Positions 7,862 through 16,336 of a stretch of 64,000 nucleotides of DNA are shown in pieces. Made by a program: the position numbers and the translations under genes. Every line of letters begins with the position of its first letter. Position 1 is the first letter of the stretch. Under the pieces are notes generated by a model that did not search any database, was not told the DNA's origin, and saw nothing but the letters and a program-made list of their open reading frames with translations. This stretch comes from Shewanella gelidimarina (GTDB taxonomy: Bacteria > Pseudomonadota > Gammaproteobacteria > Enterobacterales > Shewanellaceae), in assembly GCF_023283945.1 (NCBI RefSeq), contig NZ_JAKIKW010000005.1, forward strand, positions 1-64,000. Reading direction: 5' to 3'.

Positions 7862-8670
7862 CAGTGATCACCACCATTGTGCATTTGCGGCTGCTGATGA
7901 TAATCAATGAAAATTTGTTCCAAGGTCGATGATTTAGACGAGCAATCTTGTGATACCGATACATTGTTATTGCCGGTATCCATTCTATCTCTGCCGATCC
8001 CGGTTTTAAGCAATGTATCCAAGGATTCATCTATCACCAGCTGACCTGATTTAATCATCAAAATACGTTGCGCTATTTTTTCCATTTCAGTCAAGGTGTG
8101 CGTGCTCAACAATACCGTTCTTTGTTCTCGCTGATTGCTTATAAGTGCTAATACTTGCTGAATTTGCATAGGATCTAGCCCACTTGTGGGTTCATCTAGA
8201 ATAAGCAGTTTAGGCTCATGAATAATCGCTTGTGCAATCCCCACCCTTTGCTTATAACCTTTAGATAATGTTGAAATCGTTTTTTGTTTTACCTGTTCTA
8301 AATCGCACTCTTCTAGCACTTTAGCAATCTTGACCGCTTGTTTTTTGGGTGGCACATCTTTTATCTCAGCGGCAAACTTCAAATATTGGAACACTGTCAT
8401 GCTGGTGTACAAAGGCGGTGTTTCAGGGAGGTAGCCAATTTTCTGTCTGATCGTTAGAGAATGCTTAGTAATATCATCGCCATCAATAAAAACTCGGCCT
8501 GAAGATGGTGCAAGAAAAGAAGTAATAATACGCATCAAGGTTGTTTTTCCTGCGCCATTCTTTCCTAAAAAGCCGACGATATCGCCTTGATTAATTTCAA
8601 AGCTAACATCATCTAGCGCTTGCAGGGCACCGAAGCTTTTACTGATATGTTCAACCGTTAGAATACTCAC
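7861..8670 (-). CDS. ABC transporter ATP-binding protein (GldA-like)
   Basis: A 269-residue cytosolic ATPase subunit. Walker A is GFLGKNGAGKTTL (about residues 34-46), the Q-loop region is YLPETPPLY, the signature is LSKGYKQRVGIAQA, Walker B is LLILDEPTSGLDP, and the H-loop is TVLLSTHTL. The last 50 residues form a low-conservation tail rich in serine and asparagine. The start is a GTG with AAGG about eight bases upstream. It is the first gene of the three-gene operon. The 270 bases upstream, before the deaminase gene, hold no gene that I can support. Confidence 0.9.
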   Translation of the reverse strand: MSILTVEHISKSFGALQALDDVSFEINQGDIVGFLGKNGAGKTTLMRIITSFLAPSSGRVFIDGDDITKHSLTIRQKIGYLPETPPLYTSMTVFQYLKFAAEIKDVPPKKQAVKIAKVLEECDLEQVKQKTISTLSKGYKQRVGIAQAIIHEPKLLILDEPTSGLDPMQIQQVLALISNQREQRTVLLSTHTLTEMEKIAQRILMIKSGQLVIDESLDTLLKTGIGRDRMDTGNNNVSVSQDCSSKSSTLEQIFIDYHQQPQMHNGGDH

Positions 8671-8938
8671 TCAATAGCCTTTTCATCGTGATTGTTAGAA
8701 ACTGGATTTACATTGCCTTTTTTGGCTAATCGTCTTAATACCTGCCCGTAGACCTGCTGCCTAACTTTTGCACATTATCTTCATACCGAATGAGAATGAG
8801 CAAAACATAGCGATGCATTGAAAGGGGCGCAGCGGGCTGTAATCACCATCACAGAAAAGCGATGGGCCAGTGTAGCACGAACAATATTTTTAATTTTACA
8901 AACAATATCTTGCAGTTATTACTAAGTAAGCCGCCATA

Positions 8939-9634
8939 CTAATCGAGAGGGGCTGGAGGTAAATAGCCACGGCCGTCTTTAACTAAATCACTCTTTCCCA
9001 ACGTGCTGTCATTAAGCGCATTGCCATAATTATCTCGGCAATGAACGCAGGGACTCATCTTGTTCACGAAGCGGCCTTTTCGAGTGTACTTCCTTATATA
9101 AGCATGTGAAATTCTGACATTACCGCGATGTAATTCGATGGCATCGTCCAGCTTAAGCCTCAAATCACTCAACGCTGCATCTTCAGCGCACATGTTGTCA
9201 CTGGCACAGCCCCAACCGATAACATCCTCGCTAGCATCACTGTTTACATATCTAGCCGCGACCCAGGGACCACTGTGATCTCCCGTAGGCGTACCATCGG
9301 GGAAATTGGAGGGCTTATTAGCTAACTGATATGAGACAAGTTCAAGCGGATCTACAGGGGCTCTATCGCAGAGGGTGTCACGACTTAACGGGCGCCCCGT
9401 TGTCACAAAATAATGATGATTGTGGCTGATTTTAAGATCGCAATAATGGTGTGACCCTTCGATTTTATTGATGTGCGTTATCTCTGCTATCGCGCCACTG
9501 CAGGCTAAGATTTGGTCGGCCACCTTAAGATCTTCAGCCTTAACCCACTCCTGTGCAACAAGGTAAAAACGGTGTTCTTCTACCACGAACATCGACGTTT
9601 TTAATTCAGCAATAGTATATTCAATCTCGATCAT
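8939..9634 (-). CDS. Orphan Hint-deaminase polymorphic-toxin C-terminal module
   Basis: A 231-residue protein with two recognisable parts. Residues 1-85 match the later half of a polymorphic-toxin Hint (intein-like autoprotease) domain: HRFYLVAQEWVKAEDLKVAD, then HHYCDLKISHNHHYFVTTG. The first half, with the catalytic cysteine, is missing. Residues 115-231 look like a zinc-dependent nucleic-acid or nucleoside deaminase. The evidence is Cys149-Ala-Glu151 (metal ligand and proton shuttle) and Pro195-Cys196-x-x-Cys199 (the two other ligands). In frame upstream there is a stop codon a few codons before the ATG, so it is not now fused to a larger toxin. No signal peptide and no adjacent immunity gene are visible. 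It could be a displaced toxin tip kept for recombination into a larger toxin gene, or a decayed remnant. The exact deaminase family cannot be named by eye. Confidence 0.72.
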   Translation of the reverse strand: MIEIEYTIAELKTSMFVVEEHRFYLVAQEWVKAEDLKVADQILACSGAIAEITHINKIEGSHHYCDLKISHNHHYFVTTGRPLSRDTLCDRAPVDPLELVSYQLANKPSNFPDGTPTGDHSGPWVAARYVNSDASEDVIGWGCASDNMCAEDAALSDLRLKLDDAIELHRGNVRISHAYIRKYTRKGRFVNKMSPCVHCRDNYGNALNDSTLGKSDLVKDGRGYLPPAPLD

Positions 9635-9995
9635 ATCTTGTGCAACACTTCCAAATATTCATTCAATAGGGTTAAGTAAAACGGTTCGGTAAAATAAAAG
9701 CGCTATTATACCCAAGTCACTTTAAATTGTAGGGTTCTGTCGGAGTTTAGTGTGCATTAGGCAAGGCCGGTGATGGTTGTGCCTAAAGCCAAATAAACAA
9801 TGCAGATTAAAGTGTACTTTTTGACTCCAAGAATACCCCATCAAGAAAAGCTCTCCCCAAGGCCCCTGAAACCCGCATGTTCTGGCCATTGGGTGTTAAG
9901 TATCATTAGTCTGCTGGCTACCCATTTTGTCTTTTAAACCTTGCTTTTGTCACTACTAGTAGCTTAACTAATATTCATCAACAACTTATAAGGAA
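9635..9995. other. Intergenic region between deaminase and PLD genes
   Basis: A divergent spacer of about 360 bases. On the minus strand a TATAAT hexamer lies about 75 bases upstream of the deaminase start, with only a weak -35 partner. I see no gene, terminator or repeat. Confidence 0.4.
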
Positions 9996-10001
9996 ATGAT
10001 T

Positions 10002-11549
10002 GTGCTTAAAAATATCATCCTCCTGATACCCATCATCTCTCTATTTTCTTGTACTAGTCTTCCCGACAATACCAGCAGTAAAAATTACGCGATGAGTAAA
10101 TCTCAAGACAGCCAGTTAACGATGGAGCTTGATGAGGAACGTAAGCTGCTCGGCTTAAAAAATGATGATGCGTTAATGATGCTGCTCGAAGATGGTGTTG
10201 ATGCTTTTGTAGCTCGAGTATCCCTCATTAATGCGGCACAAAAGAGCGTAGATCTACAATATTATCAATATCACTCTGATTTAAGTGGAAGACTATTAAC
10301 GGCAGCATTGTGGCAAGCTGCCGACAGAGGGGTGCGCATTCGTTTACTTGTAGATGATATGGATTTAGCGGGTAAAGATATTGATATTGCAAAACTAAAT
10401 TCACACAAAAATTTTGAAGTACGCATTTTCAATCCCTTTTTGCGCGATAAGAAGCGCACTCGGCAGCTAATCACTGGCTTTGGTTCAGTAACACGTCGAA
10501 TGCACAATAAAACGTTCACGGTCGACAGCAGCATATCCATTTTGGGTGGCCGTAATGTAGGAGACCTGTATTACGGTGCGCACTCAGATGTCGCTTTTGG
10601 GGATTTAGATATTGCTTTTACAGGCGAGATTGTACAAGAAGTACAAATTGCTTTTGACTTATATTGGAATAGTGAAATAACTTACGAAATCAACTTACTA
10701 AATGATTACCAGCCATCGAAAAATGATGTACATGAAGTCAGTGAGATTTTTAAATCCTTCTTGGAGAAAAACAAAAACTCTCAATATGCACAGGCACTAC
10801 GTGAAAACGACTTATTAAGTTTAGTAAAAGAAGATAAAGTAAACGAATACATTGGCAAGGCTGTAGTCTTATATGATGATCCATTAAAAATTGTCTCTTC
10901 ACGTGACAAAACAGAATACCACCTAGCACCAAAATTACGTCCTTATGTGGATAATGCGCAAGACGAATTCATCATTGTGTCTCCTTACTTTGTACCTGGC
11001 GACGAAGGCGTGGCATTGTTAGGCAGTCTCGTAAAAAAAGGTGTCACGGTTAGAGTGTTAACCAACTCTATGAAATCCAATGATGTCACCATAGTGCACT
11101 CTGGATATTCAAAGTATCGAAAAGAATTATTAGCGCTTGGTGTGGAGTTATATGAAGTCGACAATGCCCGTATAGATGTATTGAAGAAATATACTGACAA
11201 AGGTGCTTCTTCAACCGCATCAAAGCTCACTTTACATGCTAAGTACTTTGTCATTGACCGTAAAATCACATTCATTGGTTCAATGAATCTTGATCCTCGT
11301 TCTCGCAATGAAAATACAGAAATTGGTGTAATTGCAGAATCCGAAAAGCTAGGTGCTTTTATTGTTAAGGATTTTGACAGTATAGTTAAAGATGGGGCAT
11401 TTAAATTATCACTTAAAGAAGGTGATATTATTTGGACGCAAAAAAATGGAGATAAAAGAATAACCTATGACAATGACCCTTACAGCAGCTGGTGGGACCG
11501 TTTTAAAAATGGTTTCTTGCAATTGCTACCAGTAGAGTCCCAACTTTAA
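10002..11549 (+). CDS. Phospholipase D-family lipoprotein (ClsC-like)
   Basis: A protein of about 515 residues of the phospholipase D superfamily. Two HxKxxxxD motifs are present: HNKTFTVD (about residue 170) followed by GGRN, and HAKYFVID (about 414) followed by GSMN. Together they form one active site that works through a phosphohistidine intermediate. A lipoprotein signal precedes the mature Cys (LIPIISLFSC), so it is probably anchored to a membrane facing the periplasm. The layout and length resemble the ClsC (YmdC) class of cardiolipin synthases, but a nuclease or phospholipase role cannot be excluded. Two starts are possible: ATG at 9996, with its ribosome binding site almost touching it, and GTG at 10002, with AAGGA about seven bases away; I prefer the GTG. 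It is monocistronic. Confidence 0.82.
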   Translation: MLKNIILLIPIISLFSCTSLPDNTSSKNYAMSKSQDSQLTMELDEERKLLGLKNDDALMMLLEDGVDAFVARVSLINAAQKSVDLQYYQYHSDLSGRLLTAALWQAADRGVRIRLLVDDMDLAGKDIDIAKLNSHKNFEVRIFNPFLRDKKRTRQLITGFGSVTRRMHNKTFTVDSSISILGGRNVGDLYYGAHSDVAFGDLDIAFTGEIVQEVQIAFDLYWNSEITYEINLLNDYQPSKNDVHEVSEIFKSFLEKNKNSQYAQALRENDLLSLVKEDKVNEYIGKAVVLYDDPLKIVSSRDKTEYHLAPKLRPYVDNAQDEFIIVSPYFVPGDEGVALLGSLVKKGVTVRVLTNSMKSNDVTIVHSGYSKYRKELLALGVELYEVDNARIDVLKKYTDKGASSTASKLTLHAKYFVIDRKITFIGSMNLDPRSRNENTEIGVIAESEKLGAFIVKDFDSIVKDGAFKLSLKEGDIIWTQKNGDKRITYDNDPYSSWWDRFKNGFLQLLPVESQL

Positions 11550-11915
11550 ATTATTTTTAATTTAAGGAACGTTTTAGCACGGGTTATTGTCGCTGCTTTG
11601 TAGTGCTGTATGATTAAACCTTGTAATAAATATAACTTAGTCACTTCTACTCAGCATATTATAACTTTACTCGCTGCTATTTAGCTGCAGACAGTACCAG
11701 CCTCTTATAAAAGCTTTGAAAATGGTCCCTCATTGCAGTGTTTAAGCGGTAACTAAGGTAATGCAGGCAGCATTTACCCTTGCATGGTTATTTACATTTA
11801 ATTTGAATCAAAGCAAATCATGACAGAGTTATATAATTATTGTTTATATTGACATGCAAACAAATATTGTTATAAACACGTATTACGACTAGTTAAATAA
11901 AACACTTTGATAGCA
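11550..11915. other. Intergenic region after the PLD gene
   Basis: An AT-rich spacer of about 370 bases. No convincing gene, terminator hairpin or repeat was seen. Confidence 0.4.
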
Positions 11916-12131
11916 CTAGTCCTGAGAGTTTCTATAAGCCTTTAATTCTATCAAAAGCCAATCTCGGCTTTTAATTGGCGATTCATTACCACAATGAATC
12001 TTATAATACCTGCCAGACATCTTACTTTTCGTCGCTGAATATTTAACAAAGTCTTCAGTTGACTTAATGTCATCTAAAAAATACTCATACTTCTTCTTTA
12101 TATGTCCAGCGGCTTCAGTACCATTGTGCAT
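11916..12131 (-). CDS. Small hypothetical protein
   Basis: A possible 71-residue cytosolic protein starting MHNGTEAAGHIKKKYEYFLD, rich in lysine and tyrosine, ending KSRDWLLIELKAYRNSQD. I chose the ATG at 12131 because GAGGG lies just upstream; a frame starting at 12152 lacks such a site. No family is recognised. It stands alone in nearly 1 kb of otherwise empty sequence, so it could be a real orphan gene, a remnant or chance. Confidence 0.4.
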   Translation of the reverse strand: MHNGTEAAGHIKKKYEYFLDDIKSTEDFVKYSATKSKMSGRYYKIHCGNESPIKSRDWLLIELKAYRNSQD

Positions 12132-12536
12132 AGTACCCTCAATTGAGAGCATCGGTCTTGATCGTTAGTGTCTTGGTGCCTTTGCTGCTACAAGCATAAC
12201 TTGGTGAAGCCAAAGGAATATCCGCAAGCTAAAAAGTACTAGTGACCCCTTCAGATTATCGTAGTAATTATGATGAATAACATGCTCCCATCACAACGTT
12301 GGCCTAAGCTGATTCAAAGCCGTTGTATCTCATCATTTGGAGCGGTTTAGTTATGTCTTGTGAGTTATTTCAACATGGTCAGCTAAGGGGAAGTGATGAG
12401 CGTCGGTAAATATTTATGATATTCAAGCGTTAAGCTCGTGCTGACAGCATGGCATACACCATCAATAGATAATTTCATTTTAGTGCTAAATCACGTAAAC
12501 TACGCGCTGTTTTTTAAGTCTCTTTTTAGGTAAATC
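12132..12536. other. Intergenic region upstream of the flavoprotein gene
   Basis: About 400 bases without a supportable gene. It must hold the promoter of the 12537 gene, but I cannot point to clear -35/-10 boxes. Confidence 0.4.
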
Positions 12537-14156
12537 ATGATCCGTCTAAACCAAGTAAAATTGCCTCTCGACCATAATGAAGATGCGCTGCAAGATATCG
12601 TATTGCAAAAGCTCTCTATCTCTGCGGAGCAGCTGGTTGACATACATGTGTTTAAGCGTGGCTACGATGCCCGAAAAAAGAATTTAATTTCCTTAATTTA
12701 TACATTGGATGTGACATTAACCGATGTAGACGAAGCGGCGTTATTGGCCTCGCTTGTGGATGATCATAACATCCGTGTTTCGCCAGATACCGATTATAAA
12801 TATGTTGCTAGTGCACCGGAAGGATTAACGGAACGCCCCTTAGTGATTGGCATGGGCCCATGTGGCTTGTTTGTCGGACTTATGTTGGCGCAAATGGGCT
12901 TTAAGCCTATTATTTTAGAGCGCGGTAAGTCGGTACACGAACGTGCTAAAGATACTTTCCGTTTTTGGCGTACCAGTGAGCTAAACACCGAATCAAATGT
13001 GCAATTTGGAGAAGGTGGCGCAGGCACATTCTCTGACGGTAAGTTATACAGCCAAGTCAAAGATCCTGGTTTTAAAGGCTTAAAAGTAAAACAAGAATTT
13101 GTTGCGGCTGGCGCACCCGCTGAAATTATTTATGTCAGCAAACCCCACATAGGTACCTTTAAATTGGTCACTATGGTGGAAAAAATGCGCAGAGAAATCA
13201 TTCGATTAGGCGGTGAAGTTCGTTTTGAGACTCGTGTCGATGAAATCAATGTTAGCGATCGTCAAGTAACAGGTGTCACGCTTAGAAATGGCGAAGTATT
13301 GCATTCTAAGCATATCATTGCAGCAATTGGTCACAGTGCTCGCGATACGTTCCAAATGTTGCATGACAAAGGCGTGTATATGCAGGCGCAGTCATTTTCG
13401 ATTGGTTTCCGTATTGAACACAAACAAGAGATGATCGATAAAGACCGCTTTGGCACTAACGCAGGGCACCCAATGTTAGGCGCTGCAGATTACAAGTTAG
13501 TGCATCATTGTAAAAGTGGTCGCAGTGTATACAGCTTTTGTATGTGTCCTGGTGGTGTGGTTGTGGCGGCAACGTCAGAAGAGCACGCTGTCGTTACCAA
13601 TGGTATGAGCCAATACTCGCGCAGCGAACGTAATGCCAACAGCGCCATTGTGGTGGGGATTAATCCAAGTGATTTTGATAACGATCCATTGCAAGGTATT
13701 GCACTGCAGCGACAACTAGAGCGCAATGCCTATGTTATGGGTGGCAGCAATTACGATGCCCCAGCGCAAATGGTCGGTGACTTTTTAGCGGCAGGTAGTG
13801 GTAAGCCGTTTGAAAACGTAGTGCCATCTTATAAGCCTAATGTAAAAATGACCGATTTAAGCGATGCGTTACCACAATTCGCCATTGATGCGATCCGTGA
13901 AGCACTGCCGGCGTTCGGTAAGAAAATTCGTGGATTTGACAATAAAGATGCCATGTTAACCGGCGTTGAAACGCGTACCTCTTCACCAGTGCAAATTAAA
14001 CGTGGTGCTGATTACCAGAGTATTAATACCAAAGGTTTGTACCCTGCGGGTGAAGGCGCTGGTTATGCTGGCGGGATTTTATCGGCGGGTATCGACGGTA
14101 TCAGTATTGCCGAAGCTGTTGCATTAGACATGCTAAAAGAGCTGACAAACAGTTAA
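12537..14156 (+). CDS. FAD-dependent oxidoreductase (COG2509 type)
   Basis: A 539-residue cytosolic flavoprotein. The first 90 residues form a small domain typical of this family (FKRGYDARKKNLISLIYTLDV). The FAD/NAD-binding Rossmann motif VIGMGPCGLFVGLMLAQ begins near residue 102, followed by an acidic strand end (PIILERG). Later features are the ESNVQFGEGGAGTFSDGKL block, the second dinucleotide motif around HIIAAIGHSARDT, and the C-terminal FAD motif TKGLYPAGEGAGYAGGILSAGIDG. These fit the uncharacterised FAD-dependent dehydrogenase family COG2509, whose substrate is unknown. It is monocistronic, and AGG lies ahead of the ATG. No signal peptide is present. Confidence 0.85.
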   Translation: MIRLNQVKLPLDHNEDALQDIVLQKLSISAEQLVDIHVFKRGYDARKKNLISLIYTLDVTLTDVDEAALLASLVDDHNIRVSPDTDYKYVASAPEGLTERPLVIGMGPCGLFVGLMLAQMGFKPIILERGKSVHERAKDTFRFWRTSELNTESNVQFGEGGAGTFSDGKLYSQVKDPGFKGLKVKQEFVAAGAPAEIIYVSKPHIGTFKLVTMVEKMRREIIRLGGEVRFETRVDEINVSDRQVTGVTLRNGEVLHSKHIIAAIGHSARDTFQMLHDKGVYMQAQSFSIGFRIEHKQEMIDKDRFGTNAGHPMLGAADYKLVHHCKSGRSVYSFCMCPGGVVVAATSEEHAVVTNGMSQYSRSERNANSAIVVGINPSDFDNDPLQGIALQRQLERNAYVMGGSNYDAPAQMVGDFLAAGSGKPFENVVPSYKPNVKMTDLSDALPQFAIDAIREALPAFGKKIRGFDNKDAMLTGVETRTSSPVQIKRGADYQSINTKGLYPAGEGAGYAGGILSAGIDGISIAEAVALDMLKELTNS

Positions 14157-14242
14157 TCTGGCCTTGAATAAAGAGAGCAGCAAAGTCACATAGGGCTGTT
14201 CTTTTTATTGCCACCGCAACAAGTTCTGAAATATCCGAGTAG

Positions 14243-14320
14243 GCTTAACACCTTGCCAAGGGACGTAAAATAGTTGGCTAGAACCAGCGAGGCATACGCA
14301 GTCGCCCGCTTTTGTTAGTC
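14243..14320 (-). repeat. attC-like site D
   Basis: On the minus strand the 78-bp site starts GACTAAC, runs AAAAGCGGGCGACTG, and ends CGTCCCTTGGCAAGGTGTTAAGC. Both outer cores fit (GACTAAC and GTTAAGC, the latter a perfect GTTRRRY), and the inner arms pair imperfectly. The TAAAATAGTTGGCTA stretch resembles sites A and B. It lies downstream of the 14342-14800 gene, where a cassette attC belongs. Confidence 0.55.
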
Positions 14321-14341
14321 TTTGCTCATTTTATTATTAAC

Positions 14342-14800
14342 TTACTTTTTGCTCGAATGCCTTTGCGTATCATTGTATTGCCACAATACGTTAAGTATTT
14401 TCCATTCTTTATTTTCATTTTTATATAAATGCATGTAATCAATCCAATCGTCTGCCGTCAACTTTACCGATGCGACTCGCTTATCAATATCAAGTATATC
14501 GATATCAATTTTGGGAGATGATGGGAATTTATCACCATCCTTGTTGTAGTTTTCAGCTACCCAGACCATAGTTTCAAAGTCCGTTTCCATTATAAACTCT
14601 GAGCCATCTTTAGATTTCCAGTAGGTTCTTTTAGCTAATTCTTTATCCAAGCCTCTTTTCATTAAATCTGGTTCGACGTTATGTTGTGATTCGATGTAAT
14701 CGAGCACAGCTCTTTTTACATCGTCACTATCATTAGACGTATCCGCTATTGCGGCACTAGAAAAAAGAACGGCTAAGGTTAAAAGTAAAACGCGATACAT
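14342..14800 (-). CDS. Secreted NTF2-like protein (lumazine-binding-like family)
   Basis: A 152-residue protein with a clear signal peptide (MYRVLLLTLAVLFSSAAIADT). The mature part has the pattern of small NTF2-fold proteins of the putative lumazine-binding family: an opening helix DDVKRAVLDYIESQ, a middle HNVEPDLMKRGLDKELAKRTY segment, then strands RVASVKLTADDWIDYMHLYK and EWKILNVLWQY. Members are often carried as accessory genes; a ligand has not been established. The ATG has AAGGAAC upstream. It has an attC-like site downstream (14243-14320) and a weaker one upstream (14819-14915), which suggests that it is a gene cassette. Confidence 0.65.
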   Translation of the reverse strand: MYRVLLLTLAVLFSSAAIADTSNDSDDVKRAVLDYIESQHNVEPDLMKRGLDKELAKRTYWKSKDGSEFIMETDFETMVWVAENYNKDGDKFPSSPKIDIDILDIDKRVASVKLTADDWIDYMHLYKNENKEWKILNVLWQYNDTQRHSSKK

Positions 14801-14818
14801 GGATAGTTCCTTGGGTAA

Positions 14819-14915
14819 GCTAATGCCGTACTAAAGAGATGATAAAAGTATTGGCTAATATGTTGATGAACAAAACAGAAAGCTGTTTCTAGTCCCGTTT
14901 GATGGTTTGTTATGT
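14819..14915 (-). repeat. Degenerate attC-like site E
   Basis: On the minus strand ACATAACAAAC and AAACGGGACTAG begin the element and GGCATTAGC ends it, with the GAAACAGC / GCTGTTTC arms inside. The ends follow the order of the other sites, but the right core (CATTAGC) is off-consensus. It lies between the 14342-14800 and 14910-15254 genes. Confidence 0.4.
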
Positions 14916-15254
14916 TTTCTTATGCAAAAAACGCTTTAAATCATCTGGTATTGGCATCGGCTTCAATGGGTTCACATTGGTTCCTCCGGTATTGCCTAAA
15001 GGAACCCAAACCTTAGTAAATAATATGGAGGCAATCATTCTAGTCACTTGGCCAAGAACCTCTTTGGTATTTCGCTTCCTTAAACCAACTTTCAACATCC
15101 ACCAGTGTGATTTAGCATGAGGAAGAACATATGACTGACCAAGAATATGAGCACGTTCAAGGTGGTAGAATGCAGAGTCTAGCTCATTCTTTTTGTATAA
15201 GTTGATGGCTTCATCCATTTCAACACAAAACGCTTCTTTTAATTGCTGTTGCAT
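14910..15254 (-). CDS. DUF3703-like hypothetical protein
   Basis: A 114-residue cytosolic protein. The pattern LYKKNELDSAFYHLERAHILGQSYVLPHAKSHWWMLKVGLRKRNTKEVLGQVTRM is that of the small DUF3703 family, helical and TPR-like in look, of unknown function. The C-terminus GNTGGTNVNPLKPMPIPDDL is also typical. The ATG has GAGGGTGA upstream. The gene shares orientation and compact spacing with its neighbours and has an attC-like site downstream, so it may be a cassette gene. Confidence 0.68.
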   Translation of the reverse strand: MQQQLKEAFCVEMDEAINLYKKNELDSAFYHLERAHILGQSYVLPHAKSHWWMLKVGLRKRNTKEVLGQVTRMIASILFTKVWVPLGNTGGTNVNPLKPMPIPDDLKRFLHKKT

Positions 15255-15365
15255 TGCTCACCCTCTATCAATCAAACGTCAGCTTTGAAAAAGTGCTAAT
15301 ACCGCTTATCCTGAGCCTGCGAGCAGGCATCTGTATTTTTCCGGTTGAAGATATTTTTAGTGCTA

Positions 15366-15821
15366 TTACATGTGGGAAAATTTACACTGTTCTTCAGCTT
15401 CAATTTTATTCTTAGCCCCATCGGCCATGAAGTCCAATTGTATGGTTGTTAAAACAGGTTTTCTATCAGCGTTTTTATCTGTCGCGGCCCATTTCCAATG
15501 ATTTAATGCAGCGACTGCATATTTATCAAATACACCTTCAGGATATGATTTTTTGACTTTGTATCCACCAGACTTTCCATCAGAATTAATCGCTATAATT
15601 AAGTCCACACAACCTGATAAACCTTTTCTCGCAGCACTAATTGGGTATTGAGGCTCATGTCTTTTTTCTACTACCCAATATTCCTTAATTAATTCTTTTT
15701 TATCATCTAAGGTCAAATTTACATATTGTATTGGTTCTTCAACTGCTATTTTCGCTTCGTCATTCGAAGCACATGCCACCAAAAAAACACTAAAAATGGA
15801 TAATATAACGATTTTTCTCAT
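15366..15821 (-). CDS. TonB C-terminal-like lipoprotein
   Basis: A 151-residue protein with a lipoprotein signal (MRKIVILSIFSVFLVAC). The middle and C-terminal part matches the TonB C-terminal fold: RHEPQYPISAARKGLSGCVDLIIAINSDGKSGGYKVKKSYPEGVFDKYAVAALNHWKWA. The proline-rich spacer and membrane anchor of a true TonB are absent, so it is not an energy transducer by itself. Small periplasmic TonB_C proteins of this kind are common and uncharacterised. AAGGAAT precedes the ATG. It is in the same run of minus-strand accessory genes as the two neighbours. Confidence 0.7.
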   Translation of the reverse strand: MRKIVILSIFSVFLVACASNDEAKIAVEEPIQYVNLTLDDKKELIKEYWVVEKRHEPQYPISAARKGLSGCVDLIIAINSDGKSGGYKVKKSYPEGVFDKYAVAALNHWKWAATDKNADRKPVLTTIQLDFMADGAKNKIEAEEQCKFSHM

Positions 15822-16336
15822 TGCTAATTCCTTATAGCTCTAACATCTATATACACGTTTGCGCATTTTACCGATGAGAACAACTCAACAGTACAAATCT
15901 AAGGCATTGATTTACATGGTTATTGGTAAGGTTAAAACTATTACCACCTTGCGTAACGAGCTTGTGAACACTTTATCCTTTCGAAGTTACATCATTTAAT
16001 TAACAATAGTAACCCCATATTCCCATGAGATAATATGCCTTGATTTTCTACCAATAACACAGTGTATGCATATAGCCGAGCGCGTGGTTTAGATTATGTC
16101 CTCAAGTCCATTTCAATAAAGCCATTCAATAAAGCCATTCAATAAAGCCATTCAATAAGATAATGCAGGAACAGCTCGCCCCATGGATAACCTTTAATAC
16201 CCAACCGTTGGCTAATACTATCTCAGCCTCATTACTCAGTTCTATTGTTGACTCTGCAGTTGATGAGTTGCACTGCTTATTATCCGAACTCAGATTTAAT
16301 AGCGCCGCCCTATGGCGCTATTAATATCAAAATCCC
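15822..16336. other. Intergenic region with tandem repeat
   Basis: A spacer of about 515 bases. Apart from the 13-bp tandem repeat at 16115-16160 it shows a GCGCCGCCCTATGGCGCTATT hairpin-like stretch close to 16300-16323, which may serve as a terminator for the RND gene on the minus strand. No gene is supported. Confidence 0.4.
16115..16160. repeat. Tandem 13-bp repeat (about 3.5 copies)
   Basis: The unit CAATAAAGCCATT occurs three times without change (16115-16127, 16128-16140, 16141-16153), followed by a partial copy CAATAAG. It lies in non-coding sequence and is probably a slippage-prone minisatellite. Confidence 0.85.

Noticed and set aside
8671..8938. Immunity gene for the deaminase downstream of it
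   Set aside because: No frame with a start, a ribosome binding site and reasonable length is present in this gap.
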